Source of the DNA: Chrysopilus asiliformis
Lineage: Eukaryota > Arthropoda > Insecta > Diptera > Rhagionidae
DNA: 64,000 bases
NCBI GenBank assembly: GCA_964034945.1
Contig: OZ035961.1
Location: forward strand, 26,451,684 to 26,515,683
Direction of reading: 5' to 3'
How positions within the stretch are numbered: position 1 is the stretch's first letter; every line of letters begins with the position of its first letter. Below the pieces are notes generated by a model. The model did not search any database, was not told the origin of the DNA, and worked only from the letters and a program-made list of their open reading frames with translations. The translations under genes and the position numbers were made by a program. Of this stretch, positions 1 through 11,006 are shown piece after piece.

Positions 1-3000
1 GCATATATTCATCGTCCTCGTTTTACGATCGTCCGTTTAGCTCCTTTAAGAAAATTGAGCTCTACACTCTCGTCTTGCGGATGCTGTTACAGCCGTCGGG
101 ATGGAAGCTGAGTGCAGGAAGTGACAACGAACGAACAAAATGAAAATAAAAGCAATAGAAAGTAACGAAGAAAAAAAAACCGAAAAACATAAAAGAAAAT
201 GAAAGAAAAACTTCTTAAACTGGAAATCACACAAAAATTTTCACTCTCCACTATACCCTCTGCCCTTTGAAATCCTTGGATCCTTCCTTAGTAGGTAAGT
301 CGGTATAATACTTGCTGCTACCGTAAAAGTGTAGATGATGATATGGACTATAGAGGGAAGAGCAGCGCTTTATTTTAGAGACTCATGTTATACAGAGTGC
401 GCTTGTATCAAGAATGTGGTGTGTATACCATCTTCTATCATAGCAGGCAGGCCCCATAGCTAAAGTAAGTATACATAATTCCAGCATCAACTTGAACGTC
501 ACTCTCGAGTCTCTCGTTTCCTTTTCAAAGTGTAACCGTAGAAAAGTAACAAAAACTCCTCCAATCCACCCTATATAGTGTTAGACAGTCGACCCCCGGT
601 CCTTTTAGTATTAAACTTAGCCCAAGTTCTGCTATCGTGTTCGCCATACCCAGCCGCCCTCCATTTAGAATATCCTTCCTCGTCTTAAAAGGGATATACT
701 TGCCGATGCCACCCGCTGTCACTTTGTTCTAAGAAAACCATATCCGAGTGAAAAGGGACAAAAAAAAATAGATGAACGAACGAGGAGAATTTGCTGTTCA
801 AAGGAACAAAAGCATAAGACAATGTCGAGAGTGGCTTCGTAAAAAGGGATATTAAAGACGAGAAGGTACTAAAAACATTACAAGGTGGATGTTGAGTGGT
901 ATAAGATGCATACACTTGTGTGTTCGCATAGTATATCATATTAGGTTATTCTCGTATATCGACTACTCGTCTACGTACTCAACTTTCCGACATTGTCATG
1001 ATTTTGGCCCAAAGTTCTCAACTTTCTTGCATTTCCGGTTGAAAGCATCAGCCTGTAAAGAACTTTATAACGTTAGGAAATTATTTTTTTTTGTCTGAAG
1101 CGGATTATGGTTCTCGGTAAAAATTAAAGCAAGAGCTCGTTTTCTTTTTGCAACCTCAGAAATTTGAAAATACAAACCAATTATTTTTATTTAAAAAAAT
1201 TCCAGATACATAAAATGTCCACAATAAAACTAAACTCCAAATTGGTACTGGTAAATTGGTACCTCAATTAAGGTTCCGCAATAACTTTTCTTCCGGCTGC
1301 AACTGCAATTTTACTTAGATTGGAAACCAGGACTGATATGCAACATTTGTAGGGTTTTGCTCAGGGATACCGTGTTTATAACAGTTATAGAGCCTCGCCC
1401 GGTTAATTCAATTACGACAAATTTTGGTAAGATTGTGCAATTTTATAATAAAATAAAATCATTTAAAATATTTTCAGCAATTCATTCGGGGATTTTAGTA
1501 CTGAATTCATACGGAAATACGATTTTTTAGAGCAAGCAAAAAATTAAGGATGACGACACAATTCGGCTGACGAGTGTTCTCTTTCTATGATCCCAGAGTA
1601 TTTTCATATAAATCCATCTCGTTTTATCTCCGTATAAAGGATGATGGATGCACGGATATCACCCTGAGTTTACCAACACTTCCCGGCAGGCCAAAGAAAA
1701 TTTCTGTGATTGACTCAGATGTACCTAAGAAATGCTTTCTAATTAGACTCTCTATTAATATACCAAAAAGCAAGCAAGACATTAACCCAGCCATAAAAGC
1801 CTAAAATTATTTCTTTATTTGTAATATTTTTCGCCAAAAAAAATTACAGAATTTTACAATCCCTACTTCTGAAGTGATAAAGCGAAAAATCATTTTTCAA
1901 CAATTGAAAACACCATTTTCCGGAAAAGTGGTTTATTAGTAGACCGAAGTACCTACTCTAAGTGGAACCCGCATAATATCGTTCCATCGTTTTACGAACA
2001 AGCCAATTTCAAGGCGGTATAATCAAAGCATTCCTTATTTAGCAGTATTTACAAGTTCCATTGTTGATAAATAGATATAAATGGAATTTCTTTCTATAAT
2101 TTTGAACACATAAAAACTCAAGTAATGCCGTAAAGTTTTTCTCCTCCGCTGATTATGCTAATTACAAGAGGTCTTATAAACAACAAAATGTGGAAAATGC
2201 CAATCAGAAAATCAAAAGAATTTGATTTGGCCAACAGAGTCGTCGTCTATCATTTAAGATCGAGAAGCCAATCCTACTTTAAGATGACCAATGATTTAGA
2301 GATATGGTGATGTTCTACACTTGGACAATAGAAGCCAACATGCTACATGGGAGTCAAACAAGGCGGAAAACAAAGGAAAATATCTTTTTTGTGTTATTAT
2401 TACTTACGAGTATCTTTGAATTAGTAAAAAAAAAAAGTATCCGTACTCGCCTATAAGAAAACTATAAGATCTAGATCTCTTGAATATTCGTGTATGGACG
2501 CATAGATGGTGTTTGTGAACTAAACGGCTCAGTGGTCAAAGCTTATCTTGACTCTTCGATCGTGGAAGGCACACACCGACGGACACGGACAGCTGCTTAT
2601 TTTTATGGAGGCTTGAACGTATAGAAAAACTTAAAGATCATCTAAGGAACATCTAGAGGAAGACCACGTCATGGATGATTCTATGGGTATTCTCCGATTT
2701 CTTTTGAAGTTGAGTGAAGTTTCTTGCGATATTTATTTATAATGTGTTGCCCAGAACTCTGTTCGATGCAAAAAGGGGAAGGGCACCGAATACGTACCTC
2801 ACTTTAACTTAATAAAATTCAACTTCACTTTTGGCGGGACTCCGTCTTCATGGTATTTTTTTCTTGAGGCAAGCGCCAAAAGATAACTCTGAGACGACAG
2901 GCTGGGAAAACTTCAGCAAAACGCTCTGAAAACGACGGCTCGAGTCCATAAATAAAAACGGCAAACAAGATAATTGCCATATCATTGCTAGGGAATTTAA

Positions 3001-3200
3001 TTGTTGGTGTTAATGCAAATAATTACCTTGAGTGGTCTTCCATTTCATTTTAATAAAAATGCATTTGAATTTTGGTGCATATTTTTTAATAATGAAACAG
3101 AAAAATATACCGATTTTTATGAAACAAAACAAGTAGTTTATAAAGAGGAATATCCTTCAAAGCACGTTTAAAACATTTAAAGAGAAGTTCATGATTTTGG
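1..3200. other. Non-coding DNA, no gene recognised
   Basis: Mixed-complexity, A+T-rich DNA. Short open frames exist on both strands, for example a 65-codon minus-strand frame at 525-722. None has a recognisable domain, a convincing splice-site pair or an extended open frame, so I call none of them. Homopolymer A and T runs are common. I could not assign any interspersed repeat family between 1 and 3200, and some of this may be intron or intergenic DNA of a host gene outside the window. Confidence 0.6.
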
Positions 3201-3441
3201 GGAAATTTTTATGTTTGGGAAAATAATTGGATTTTGATGTATGGATGAGTTATGTCTATTCTAAACACATCCTATTCTAAACACATTTTACCTGTATAGT
3301 TTTTTTCAATATGACTCACCGTTTTCGAGAAAATCGAAAAAAACTGTTTCGTTTTTAGGGAGACGGGGAAAGGAATGGTTAAAGAACGATGCACGGAAAT
3401 GCCCATCGACTAACTTTTGGCTTGCACATTCGTTGTAATTG

Positions 3442-3661
3442 TATTGGAAAGGTAATTGGCTCTAGTTTCATGGCCACAAGCTCTTTTTTGGCGGGGAACT
3501 ACAGGAGGTGGGTCAGCTGCCATCTTAGACGCAATGATTTTTCCATACAGTTTTCGACGATTTTATCGTCGCGTCTAAGATGGCAGCTGACCCACCCACT
3601 GCAATTCCCCGCCAAAAAAGAGCTTGTGTTCATGAAACTAGCTCAAATTACCTTTCCAATG
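3442..3661. mobile_element. Fold-back element with ~90-bp inverted arms
   Basis: The arms 3442-3532 and 3571-3661 are inverted complements over about 91 bp with a handful of mismatches. Both contain ACAAGCTCTTTTTTGGCGGGG and TGGGTCAGCTGCCATCTTAG in complementary orientation. The 38-bp loop contains a second small hairpin (cgacga/tcgtcg, 3555-3571). It sits inside an R1 copy. No protein is encoded; the 91-codon open frame across it is a by-product of the palindrome. It could be a MITE or a hairpin-RNA source. No clear target duplication was found. Confidence 0.7.
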
Positions 3662-3873
3662 TAGGTACAATGAAAGTGAAACCCCAACTGATTCGAAAGT
3701 CAGTCCGGGAGCATAAAAACTGTCGAATCCTGCACGGTTCTTTTGTCTGTTGAAGAACTTAGTCTAGCCATTTTCGAGAAATGTAACTATTTCAAGTCTC
3801 TAGCTCAATTTTTTCAGAAGACGGACGGACATGCGGAAATCAAAATCTTTTGTTATCTCTAACACCCTGGTGT

Positions 3874-4378
3874 CCCAAGTAACAATTTGAGGTTACATTC
3901 CGGTTAAAAAACGTATTTGAAACCATGGTAACAAAACTCAAAAGTTTCAGATTTGGTTTCTGTAACCTTTCAGAAACGTTTCAGAAGCCCATTTAGAAGC
4001 TGGTTTCCAAATAACCGTTTTGGCAGGTTTATTCGGAAACCATCTAAAATGTAACCAAAATGTAACCTTAACCCTCATACTGTCCTTAAGAAAAATAACG
4101 TATGATGTCTTCGTGGGTCAAGAATGACCCATTATGACCCATTTATGACCCATGAAGACTACAGTGCTCTTCAATGGATTAAAATATGAACAAATAGATT
4201 ATTGTTTTCGGTATTCAAAAGAAATTTGTTCACAGAGCCTACACCATACAAACATTGTTCATGTAGTTGAGAAGATACTTTTAATTAAAATCGAATTTGG
4301 GTCAGAAATGACCCGAGGACAGTATGAGGGTTAATTGAAGGTATTTTTTATGACCACGGTTACAAATTGTTTCTTGGG
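3874..4378. mobile_element. 240-bp TIR element (copy 1), interrupted by a piggyBac-like MITE
   Basis: The ends are CCCAAGTAACAATTTG and, read inward from the other side, CCCAAGAAACAATTTG. They are flanked by GT on both sides (3872-3873 and 4379-4380), suggesting a 2-bp target duplication. The interior is rich in GGTTAC/GTAACC motifs. Removing the nested MITE and one TTAA leaves about 242 bp, close to the 244 bp of the uninterrupted inverted copy at 31747-31990, which confirms the boundaries. No coding capacity. I do not recognise the superfamily. Confidence 0.75.
4072..4330. mobile_element. piggyBac-like MITE (TTAA target)
   Basis: Perfect 14-bp terminal inverted repeats, CCCTCATACTGTCC and its complement, are flanked by TTAA on each side (4068-4071 and 4331-4334). 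A TTAA duplication and ends starting CCC are the hallmark of the piggyBac superfamily. The element is 259 bp with no transposase. Internally it repeats 'gggtca..atgaccc' motifs near both ends. It lies inside the 3874-4378 element, and the empty site is preserved in the copy at 31747-31990 (around 31795), so this was the later insertion. Confidence 0.85.
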
Positions 4379-4482
4379 GTAGTTCATATTTGTGCCCGAA
4401 GATTGGTTCGATGCGTTACAAACGGTATACTAAATCTAATATACTTCAATATGATATATCATAGAGAGTATAAAAATTATAT

Positions 4483-5784
4483 ACACTTTCGCTTTTTTAT
4501 CGAAACTCTAGAATTTCTCAAACAATTTTTAAAATACAATCAAAAAATTTAACAAAAATGGAAAATGGTTGATGTGTTTTTTTTGGAAAATTCCAAATTC
4601 TTGAAGACTTATTTTAATCTTCTTTTATTTCTCGAGTTATTCTAGTTTATTACTTGAAATTTCTTCTTTACAATTTTCTAAAAAAAATTGATATTAAATT
4701 TAAAATTTCTTAAATTTTTTATGAAAAAAATATATAAGCAAATTACTCTTGTTCGACTTTATAATACAAATCCATTTTATTTTTTTTGTGATTTGAGCAA
4801 AAAACAATCAATTGGTAAGGATATAATTTTTTTTATCTAAACAAGTATTGGCCAATGGAATAGAGAATGAACTTCATTGAAGGGATAAATAAATCAAAAA
4901 ACGTTTGACATATTTCCAAACAAATAAATCACTCAGAAGTGACACAAATTCTTAGTTGTTCATAATTAAAAATGGAAATTCCATGCTGCCTCCCTCGAAA
5001 ATCTTTTGGTTGGCTGAGCCGAGCTGAGTTCCTTTTTGGATTCCGATGCCATTTGTGCGTTGGTGGGTGCCACTGGCTGACTCCCTAAAAAGACAAAATA
5101 GACATCCCGGCCAGACAGGGGCAGAAAATATTCCGGGTGTAACACACAAGAAATTAGTGGTTTGAGGATGTCGTATGAATTTCAGATGTTGTGAGTGAGT
5201 TCTGAGTTGCCCTTCATCATTTCACCCTGTCGCAATATCATTTCCGTTTCTTATAGGTAGCGAGCGAAATCCAGCAGAAAATAAGAGACATGAACGAGAC
5301 CAAGAAAAATACTCCAGAAAAGAGATCTAATTCGAGTTTAACGAGATAAACACAATCCGTAAGAAACATGAGCTGAAAATTCGGTGCGTTCGTTCTTTGG
5401 GAGTTCTTAGGGGTCTGACGAAGCGTAACCTGAAACTTGTTCCTTTTCGAACCCTCCGTTATTTGAAACTCTGGGCAACATCGACTTAAGCCATATATCG
5501 AATCACCCCCTCACCTGTTGTCGGTTGGCCGAACAGGTCGCGAGGGGATTTTCATTCATTTGTACGTCTGTCGTCTTTTGGGTTATTTTGCAGACGTTTT
5601 ATCATCTCACGAATTTAACCATCACCTCATTTCAATATGGGTCGCTATGTCTTGCCTCGTACGAATCTTGAATTCCTTGAGGCTTCTTCTCTGGGCCAAT
5701 AATATGTCAGTGTCTACCATGCGAAACCTTTTCCGAACAAGTTTTCGATTCGAGAATTCTGTCAGACTTTTTTTTTGCCATCAG
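4483..5784. other. AT-rich then mixed non-coding DNA
   Basis: 4483-4900 is very A+T-rich low-complexity sequence. From about 4940 the composition is more balanced. A splice-acceptor-like site (pyrimidine tract then ttatag at 5251-5256) is followed by 30 open codons to a TAA at 5347-5349, but nothing else supports an exon there. A 94-codon plus-strand frame at 5518-5802 resembles no known domain. No repeat family was identified. Confidence 0.5.
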
Positions 5785-5984
5785 GATCCGGTGTCCAGAT
5801 GAGGGTAAGAAGGTATCTGCTATTTCAAGGAAGATACCGGGCGGAAGCGGGCACAACTGCAAAAGCAATCAACTAGCAACAAGAGTAGGTGAATTGAAAG
5901 CATTCCCGGGAAAATGTGATATGGACGATGGATCCAAGTCAATGTTAGCAGGAACCGACATCAACGGACAGAATCTGAAGGGAG
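5785..5984 (+). CDS. Possible internal coding exon, product unknown
   Basis: A pyrimidine tract ending gccatcag (to 5784) is followed by 66 stop-free codons and then AAGGGAG|GTGAGT, a near-ideal splice donor at 5985. The exon would be 200 bp. It enters two bases into a codon and leaves one base into a codon. The predicted peptide starts IRCPDEGKKVSAISRK and ends TDINGQNLKG. It is hydrophilic and Gly/Lys/Ser-rich with three cysteines, and has no signal or membrane segment. Base composition is close to 50% G+C, above its surroundings. I do not recognise the family. A chance pairing of splice-like sites in 64 kb is quite possible, so this is a candidate only. Confidence 0.3.
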
Positions 5985-7300
5985 GTGAGTATCGAGAACG
6001 GGAATAACGACGAAACCCAGTGACAGGCTATGCTCATTGAACCAAAGAAAACAAAAACTGAAGAAAGAAGAAGGTTCAGAAATTTTCGGGTGAAAAAAAG
6101 TCCATCGGAACTGAAGAAAAATAAAAGCGTGCAGGGAAGTTTTCCTTGGAATCCCGTTCCCTTGAGGAAGAGGAGGCGAGGCCCCAAATGAAAACGAAGA
6201 CAAAACAAAAACCCAAGAAAGATATACAAACGGAACGAAGACAAAAAAAAAACTTTACGAGAAATTCTGTTGTGCCGCTGGCTGGATGGCCTGGCCTGGT
6301 CTGGCCTGGATGTTTGATTCAGTTTCGGATGATATTGGGATTCTGTGAGATGCTTGTGAATGTTGGGATCTTCGCGTATATCCGCTGGGAAATAAATCAC
6401 CGTCAAACGGGAAAATGTTATGTAGCAGACAGGACTTGGAGAGTAGGTTGATATGAATTGAATTGGCTATGAAGGCGTTAAAATTTCCTTAAGTTATGCT
6501 GGCACATGATAAATAGAAATGTTTCAATTTATATTAACCACATAAATAATCTCCGTTAAATGAATTAGCATTGATTAGTTTGTGAAATCTTACGATTTGA
6601 AAAGTTGGATTGCTTTGCTTTCGATTTTGAAGAAATAAAATTATGAAAAACTTACCCAAACATTTTTAATTAGCTGTTTTGAGATGTTTTAGAAAAAGGT
6701 AACATTACTAAAAATTTGATTGAGGTAGGGTTTAAGAAAGTAATAAGTTGTGTAATTTACGATTACGATTGAAGGGATGTAAATAGATCTCTGCCTTATA
6801 TGCACTTGTACAGAGCTCCGTGTCAGACATAATCCACAAATACGGTAAGATGCATAGCACAAAAAAAAATAATAGTTTTAGTTATAAGCTTTACTTACGA
6901 AAGTTGTACTATGTACGTCGAAAAGGGTGAAGGGATTTCGTTTCCGATTTTAAGATGTGTTTGTAAAATTTTATTCCCAACCTTGAATGTTTGAGAGATT
7001 TCTGTACACGATGCATCTTTCTGATTTTGCCTGCGGCGTATTTTTGTGAAAAAGAAGTTATAATTATCTAATGGGTTTAAATGGTTTTAAATTCCATTAA
7101 AAGGTCCCTAACCCTGTAATCACGTCTTTTTAAATACTCGATCGTGTAAACACGATTTCCGTTAAATGATCGATAATGTGATAAGGAAGATATTAAAATC
7201 GCTCGAAAATGTTAATCCGAATAGAACTCTGTAGAGCCCTGTAACAGCGTTCAGCTAACTTAGGGTTCGTACCAGAAAACCTTGATTGATTTTGAACGGG
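5985..7300. other. Non-coding DNA with one arm of a local duplication
   Basis: This follows the candidate exon's donor and would be intron if the exon is real. It contains the first arm of a dispersed duplication (6031-6136). The 153-codon minus-strand frame over 5945-6406 is Phe/Leu-rich with no domain and overlaps the candidate exon antisense, so I do not call it. 6450-7300 is AT-rich and otherwise featureless, apart from one copy of the dispersed TGCGCCGCAGG-type motif at 7025-7046. Confidence 0.5.
6031..6136 (+). repeat. Local direct duplication, arm 1
   Basis: About 105 bp beginning tgctcattgaaccaaag and ending aaaagcgtgcagg. It is repeated almost exactly at 7308-7411, with roughly half a dozen substitutions and small indels. 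The two arms lie 1.27 kb apart in the same orientation. No terminal inverted repeat or target duplication is visible, so a segmental duplication is as likely as a mobile element. Confidence 0.85.
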
Positions 7301-7307
7301 TTTTTTA

Positions 7308-7411
7308 TGCTTATTGAACCAAAGAACACAAAAACTGAAAGAAGAAGGTTCAGAAATTTTCGGGCAAAAAAAAGTCCTTCGGAACTGAAGAAAAATGAAA
7401 GCGTGCAGGAT
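7308..7411 (+). repeat. Local direct duplication, arm 2
   Basis: Second arm of the 6031-6136 duplication (tgcttattgaaccaaag to gaaagcgtgcagg). After the shared part the sequences diverge abruptly: arm 1 continues gaagttttcc, while arm 2 runs into a T-rich stretch. This marks a duplication breakpoint near 7412. Confidence 0.85.
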
Positions 7412-7639
7412 TTTTTTTAATTTGAAAGCTGTTATCGACCCATATAAACTTAAGCGATTTTGTACTGTTTGGATTCGAATGGCTTGTTTTTTTTTTTTTG
7501 CTCAAAAATTTCTAAATCTATATTTTAAATTGAATAGAAAATTTTTTCAAAAAAATTGTGATATTACCCTTCGTAATAATACCCTGTAAAAAAAGGCCCC
7601 CTTTGGCTTCAGAGTATAGCATGCTCTAAATTCTTGATT

Positions 7640-8602
7640 CGAATTCGCTAATTGGACCTAGAAATATCTTTAGCACAAAACTTTCCTCTGCAATATTTGG
7701 TTTCGAAAAAAAATACGTAACCAATAATACTTTTTCAAATATCTTGAGAACCGTTAAAGATACGAAAAAAACCGATAAAAGAGAAAATGAAGAAAATAGA
7801 AAAGGAGAAAGATTTCCTTTGCATTTAGTCATACGCAATTTTTCATAACAGCGCATAGCTTCGGAGAATTTCGCCTAAAACTTAGTTTTTTTTTAAATAT
7901 CCGGAGAATCGTTAGAGATACGTAAAAACCATCAAAGCAGAAAATGTGGGAAATTCTATTTCCTTTAAATATGATTATATGATTTTTTTCATAAAAGCGC
8001 TTAATTTTCGAGATATTTGCAAAAAACTTAATTTTTTTCAAATATCTTGAGAACCGTTCGAGATGCAAAAAAACCGTTCAAGCAAAAAATGTAGAAAATT
8101 TTATATTCTTCAAATTTTAATATATTCATTTTTTCCCAAAATTTCATGGGTTTCGAGAAATTTACAAAAATCGGTATTTTTTGAAAAGATTGTATGGGAG
8201 GTAATGGTAGCTATTATTGCTATTTCAAAAGTTGATAGAAAACTACGATTTTTGTAACTCTTTTTTTATTTATTTTATAGTTTCAGCCAGAGCTTAGGCC
8301 GAAGCACAGCTCAGGATGGTCGGAAGAACGAAAGATGTCGGTTTATGTTCTCCTTGAACTTCTGCAGGTTATAGTCCGGGGGAACACATCGGATGGCAAA
8401 TCGTTTATTTACAAAAAATTTCGAGTCACTAGGTCAATACGTTTTTGAGTTATTTCAGATATATCCAACTCACAGACCGACAGACAGATGCCCGGACATC
8501 CTCACAATTTTGCCGGAAACGGATTTCGTACTGATCAGAAATTTTCGAGTCGGTCTCCGTCATGAATACAGTATTTTCCCTCTGTAGAAAGAAAATTAAA
8601 AA
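7640..8602 (-). repeat. Repeat family R2, copy 1, interrupted by a LINE tail
   Basis: R2 is my label. Diagnostic segments are acaaaactttcctctgcaa near one end, repeated 'aatatcttgagaaccgtt' units (7740, 7900 and 8041), then aaaaaatttcgagtcac, a short GTCY stretch (accgacagacagatgcccgg), gaaacggatttcgtactgat, and ttccctctgtagaaag at the other end. Related copies lie at 38585-38925, 40540-41350 and, joined to a tRNA-like head, at 47480-47600. The family is non-coding. A 130-bp LINE fragment splits it at about 8265-8398. Confidence 0.65.
8265..8398 (-). pseudogene. 5'-truncated non-LTR retrotransposon: RT-protein C-terminus plus 3' UTR
   Basis: On the minus strand about 29 codons (8397 down to a TGA at 8313-8311) encode a tail containing PPDYNLQKFKENINRHL, followed by a short 3' UTR and an A-rich tail (poly-T on the plus strand, 8262-8277). 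A 'P..YNLQ.FK..N.HL' ending is typical, from memory, of insect non-LTR reverse-transcriptase proteins. The fragment is inserted in R2. The flanks taCGATTTTTGTAAC and aaTCGTTTATTTAC may be a diverged target duplication. It is dead on arrival: only the last few percent of the element is present. Confidence 0.6.
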
Positions 8603-11002
8603 TTGGCTTGGATTTTCATGTTGTTGTGTAAAATCAAGTTCTAAACTCCTTTTTTCGTAATACATTTTTTATGAAATTATCAGTTTTCACTTTTCAGGAC
8701 AATTGCAAAAAATTTTCTATTTGTATTTGGAAGTGGGGAAAAGAGGGCTTTTATTTTTTCCGAATTTGAATGTAATTCAACTTTTGTTAGCAGATTTAAC
8801 TTTTGTTAAAAAATGGATCTGCACTAAATTTAAAGTTCCTTTGCCACCTAGTTTTTGAGTTTTTGCTAATTTTGTGTAGTAAATTTCAATATAATACCCT
8901 CTGTTTCATCATATGAGATTTAATTATTCAAACGAGGTATCATCTCAATGTTAAGATATGTTTTTGCAAAGAAAGAGATAATTACTTGTCTCTAACCCAT
9001 TCAACCGGCAAGAGTCTATTTATGACCGAATCTATAAAATACCCACGAGTAGGAAAAGCCCTTCAAAGTTTTGTTGAATTTTCCTATCCCACAAAAGTAT
9101 TCTTAAAAGTGTTTCTTAATACAAAACTTTATAGATCTATTTTCAACAATGTGTTTCTTTAGCGAAAATTGCCCTATCGCCCATTTTTTTTCGAATACAC
9201 CCCAACCCCATCGATTATCGAACGTTGTACAATATATTCACATCGATATCAATTCTGTACTTGAATAAAAATTTTAAGTACCAGAATTTACGCATGTATA
9301 AATATATTTTTACAATATCGTAAAATATTTGCAATTGTAGACAACGTGCATAAAAACAAACATAGAATCGGGATTTTCTACATACCTACAAATATATCTA
9401 TATATTATAAAAGGATGATTTTGGGTCGTGTCATGATAACATACTCGTATATGATAGAAATTCGAATGGCTGAAACTTTACCATTTCACCATTCCAACGG
9501 CAACCCTAAGCCAAACTCAACAAAACCTAAAACAAGAACGGAAAACTTCAGTATGCCTTTCCGCTAATACGTCCTGTTTCTGTTCCTTGCGACAAGGACA
9601 CAAATCCACACACAATAAGACAAAAGTACGAACCAAATCTTATTATGAAATTGGATCGATGTCAATTTGTAGATTAGATAAATTTTCCATCTAACCGATA
9701 CCCCCAAGTATTACTGATGCGAAGGCTAACAGTAGCTGTGCTGTACAATGTTGGCTTTCCCAACAATCCCGACCCAAATATAACCCCTTGTATCCCCTTC
9801 AAATGAGTATCCCAGCGACACACAGAAGTATTGCTGGCAGCAACAAACTTGCCAGAAGTTGAAAAGCTTCTTCTTGTTCATATCAATCCCTTTTTGTTTT
9901 TGCCTCCTCCGCCACTCCGAGGACAATCACCCCCCTGGAAAATATTGTCTTTTTTGCCCTCGTCTTTTTTCCATTTTCCGAACCATGCTTAGCTGTACTC
10001 GGTCTTCGCATCCTGTCTTCTGGTGTTTGACAAGTCAGAACAAAGAGTTGGAAAATTCTTTGCTTTGGATGACGTCTCATGAGTCGCAATTTTCCGCTTG
10101 ACAAGGGAAAAACATGAAAACACAAAAAAATAAAAACAGTGAAAAAATTGGATGGAAATCGAGGCGAATCTGAGCTAAAGGATTGTTGGCTGGTGATGAA
10201 CAAATTGAATTGAAAAATCTTTGTTTTCTTTCATTTCTTGTTTCTTGTATGAACATTTTCCGCCCTAACAGTATTGCTTTTCATTTCTTGATTTCGCTTA
10301 AATTCTTTTTTCTGGGATCGTACTGAAAAAATTCGCATTAATCAGTGGGAATAGAAGAGAAATTCAGTAGACAGCTCGGGCACATCTCAAAGGGTTGCTA
10401 GCCCTAATTTGTCGCTCGCAACAAATCACATAAATGAAAGGCAAATGCAAATGACAAAAACGTTTTTTATTTATGGTGTGATTGATGCATGTCCCTTGCT
10501 CCTGACACTTTCATTACAATTGGGAAAATGGTTTTCGTTTTTGGCAGCAGGTCAAACGAGGAAAAATACTTTAAAGGGAAATTATGAGCAAAATGTCAGA
10601 AATTCTGCTCAGAAGATGGAGAGACATTTTGACGGATTCTAATATGGATATGAAAAAACTATGATCTATATGGGTTTGGTTTTGAAATTGAATTTCTAAC
10701 GAACTTTTTTGATTAATGGCACCCCTGCAGATTAGCGATACAGGTTTTTTAAATATCAACAAATCAAAATTCTATGTGATGGGATAAAATATATTTTTCA
10801 ATAAAAAAAATTAAAGAAAAATAGAACGAATTTTATTCGCCTGTACAATTGGAAAGAAATTGTAAAATTAAATGATCGCCTCTTGCATACATTAAAACAA
10901 TATTTTTTATGAAAGAAAAATTCAATTGACTTAGAGGTTTGAAAATGTTAAATGTTTTCCCATTAGACATTTTTATTTCAAATAAAAAAAAATGTAAAGT
11001 GG
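8603..11002. other. Non-coding DNA, no gene recognised
   Basis: 8603-9350 is AT-rich. 9350-10650 is more balanced and looks low-copy. It has open frames of 66 to 106 codons on both strands (e.g. 9883-10203 minus, 9859-10101 plus) that overlap each other and carry no domain, so none is called. A phrase like the end of a TTAA element, taacccattcaaccgg, occurs at 8996 without a partner. 10760-11000 is AT-rich filler. Confidence 0.5.
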
Positions 11003-11006
11003 TTAA

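Larger units (their letters stand above)
3222..4482 (-). repeat. Repeat family R1, copy 1, carrying three insertions
   Basis: R1 is my label for the commonest interspersed repeat in the window. Its tail has the motif TTTGATGTATGG and 'gtttTCGAGAAAAT'. Its body has TTCAAGTCTCTAGCTCAAT, then a GTCY stretch (here only gacggacggacatg), then the head AACACCCTGGTGT. The head resumes at 4381-4482 as ttcatatttgtg, gcgttacaaacggta and ataaaaat, matching 31020-31120. The copy is interrupted by a fold-back element (3442-3661) and a TIR element (3874-4378) that itself carries a piggyBac-like MITE. Strand is given with the head taken as 5'. Confidence 0.65.

Noticed and set aside
5257..5349. Possible terminal exon after a good acceptor (30 charged codons then TAA)
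   Set aside because: Only 30 codons, with no donor or downstream support. It would also end a transcript before the stronger candidate exon at 5785. Expected by chance in a window this size.
5945..6406. 153-codon minus-strand frame
   Set aside because: Phe/Leu/Ser-rich, with no domain, and it overlaps the better-supported plus-strand candidate exon and one arm of the 105-bp duplication.
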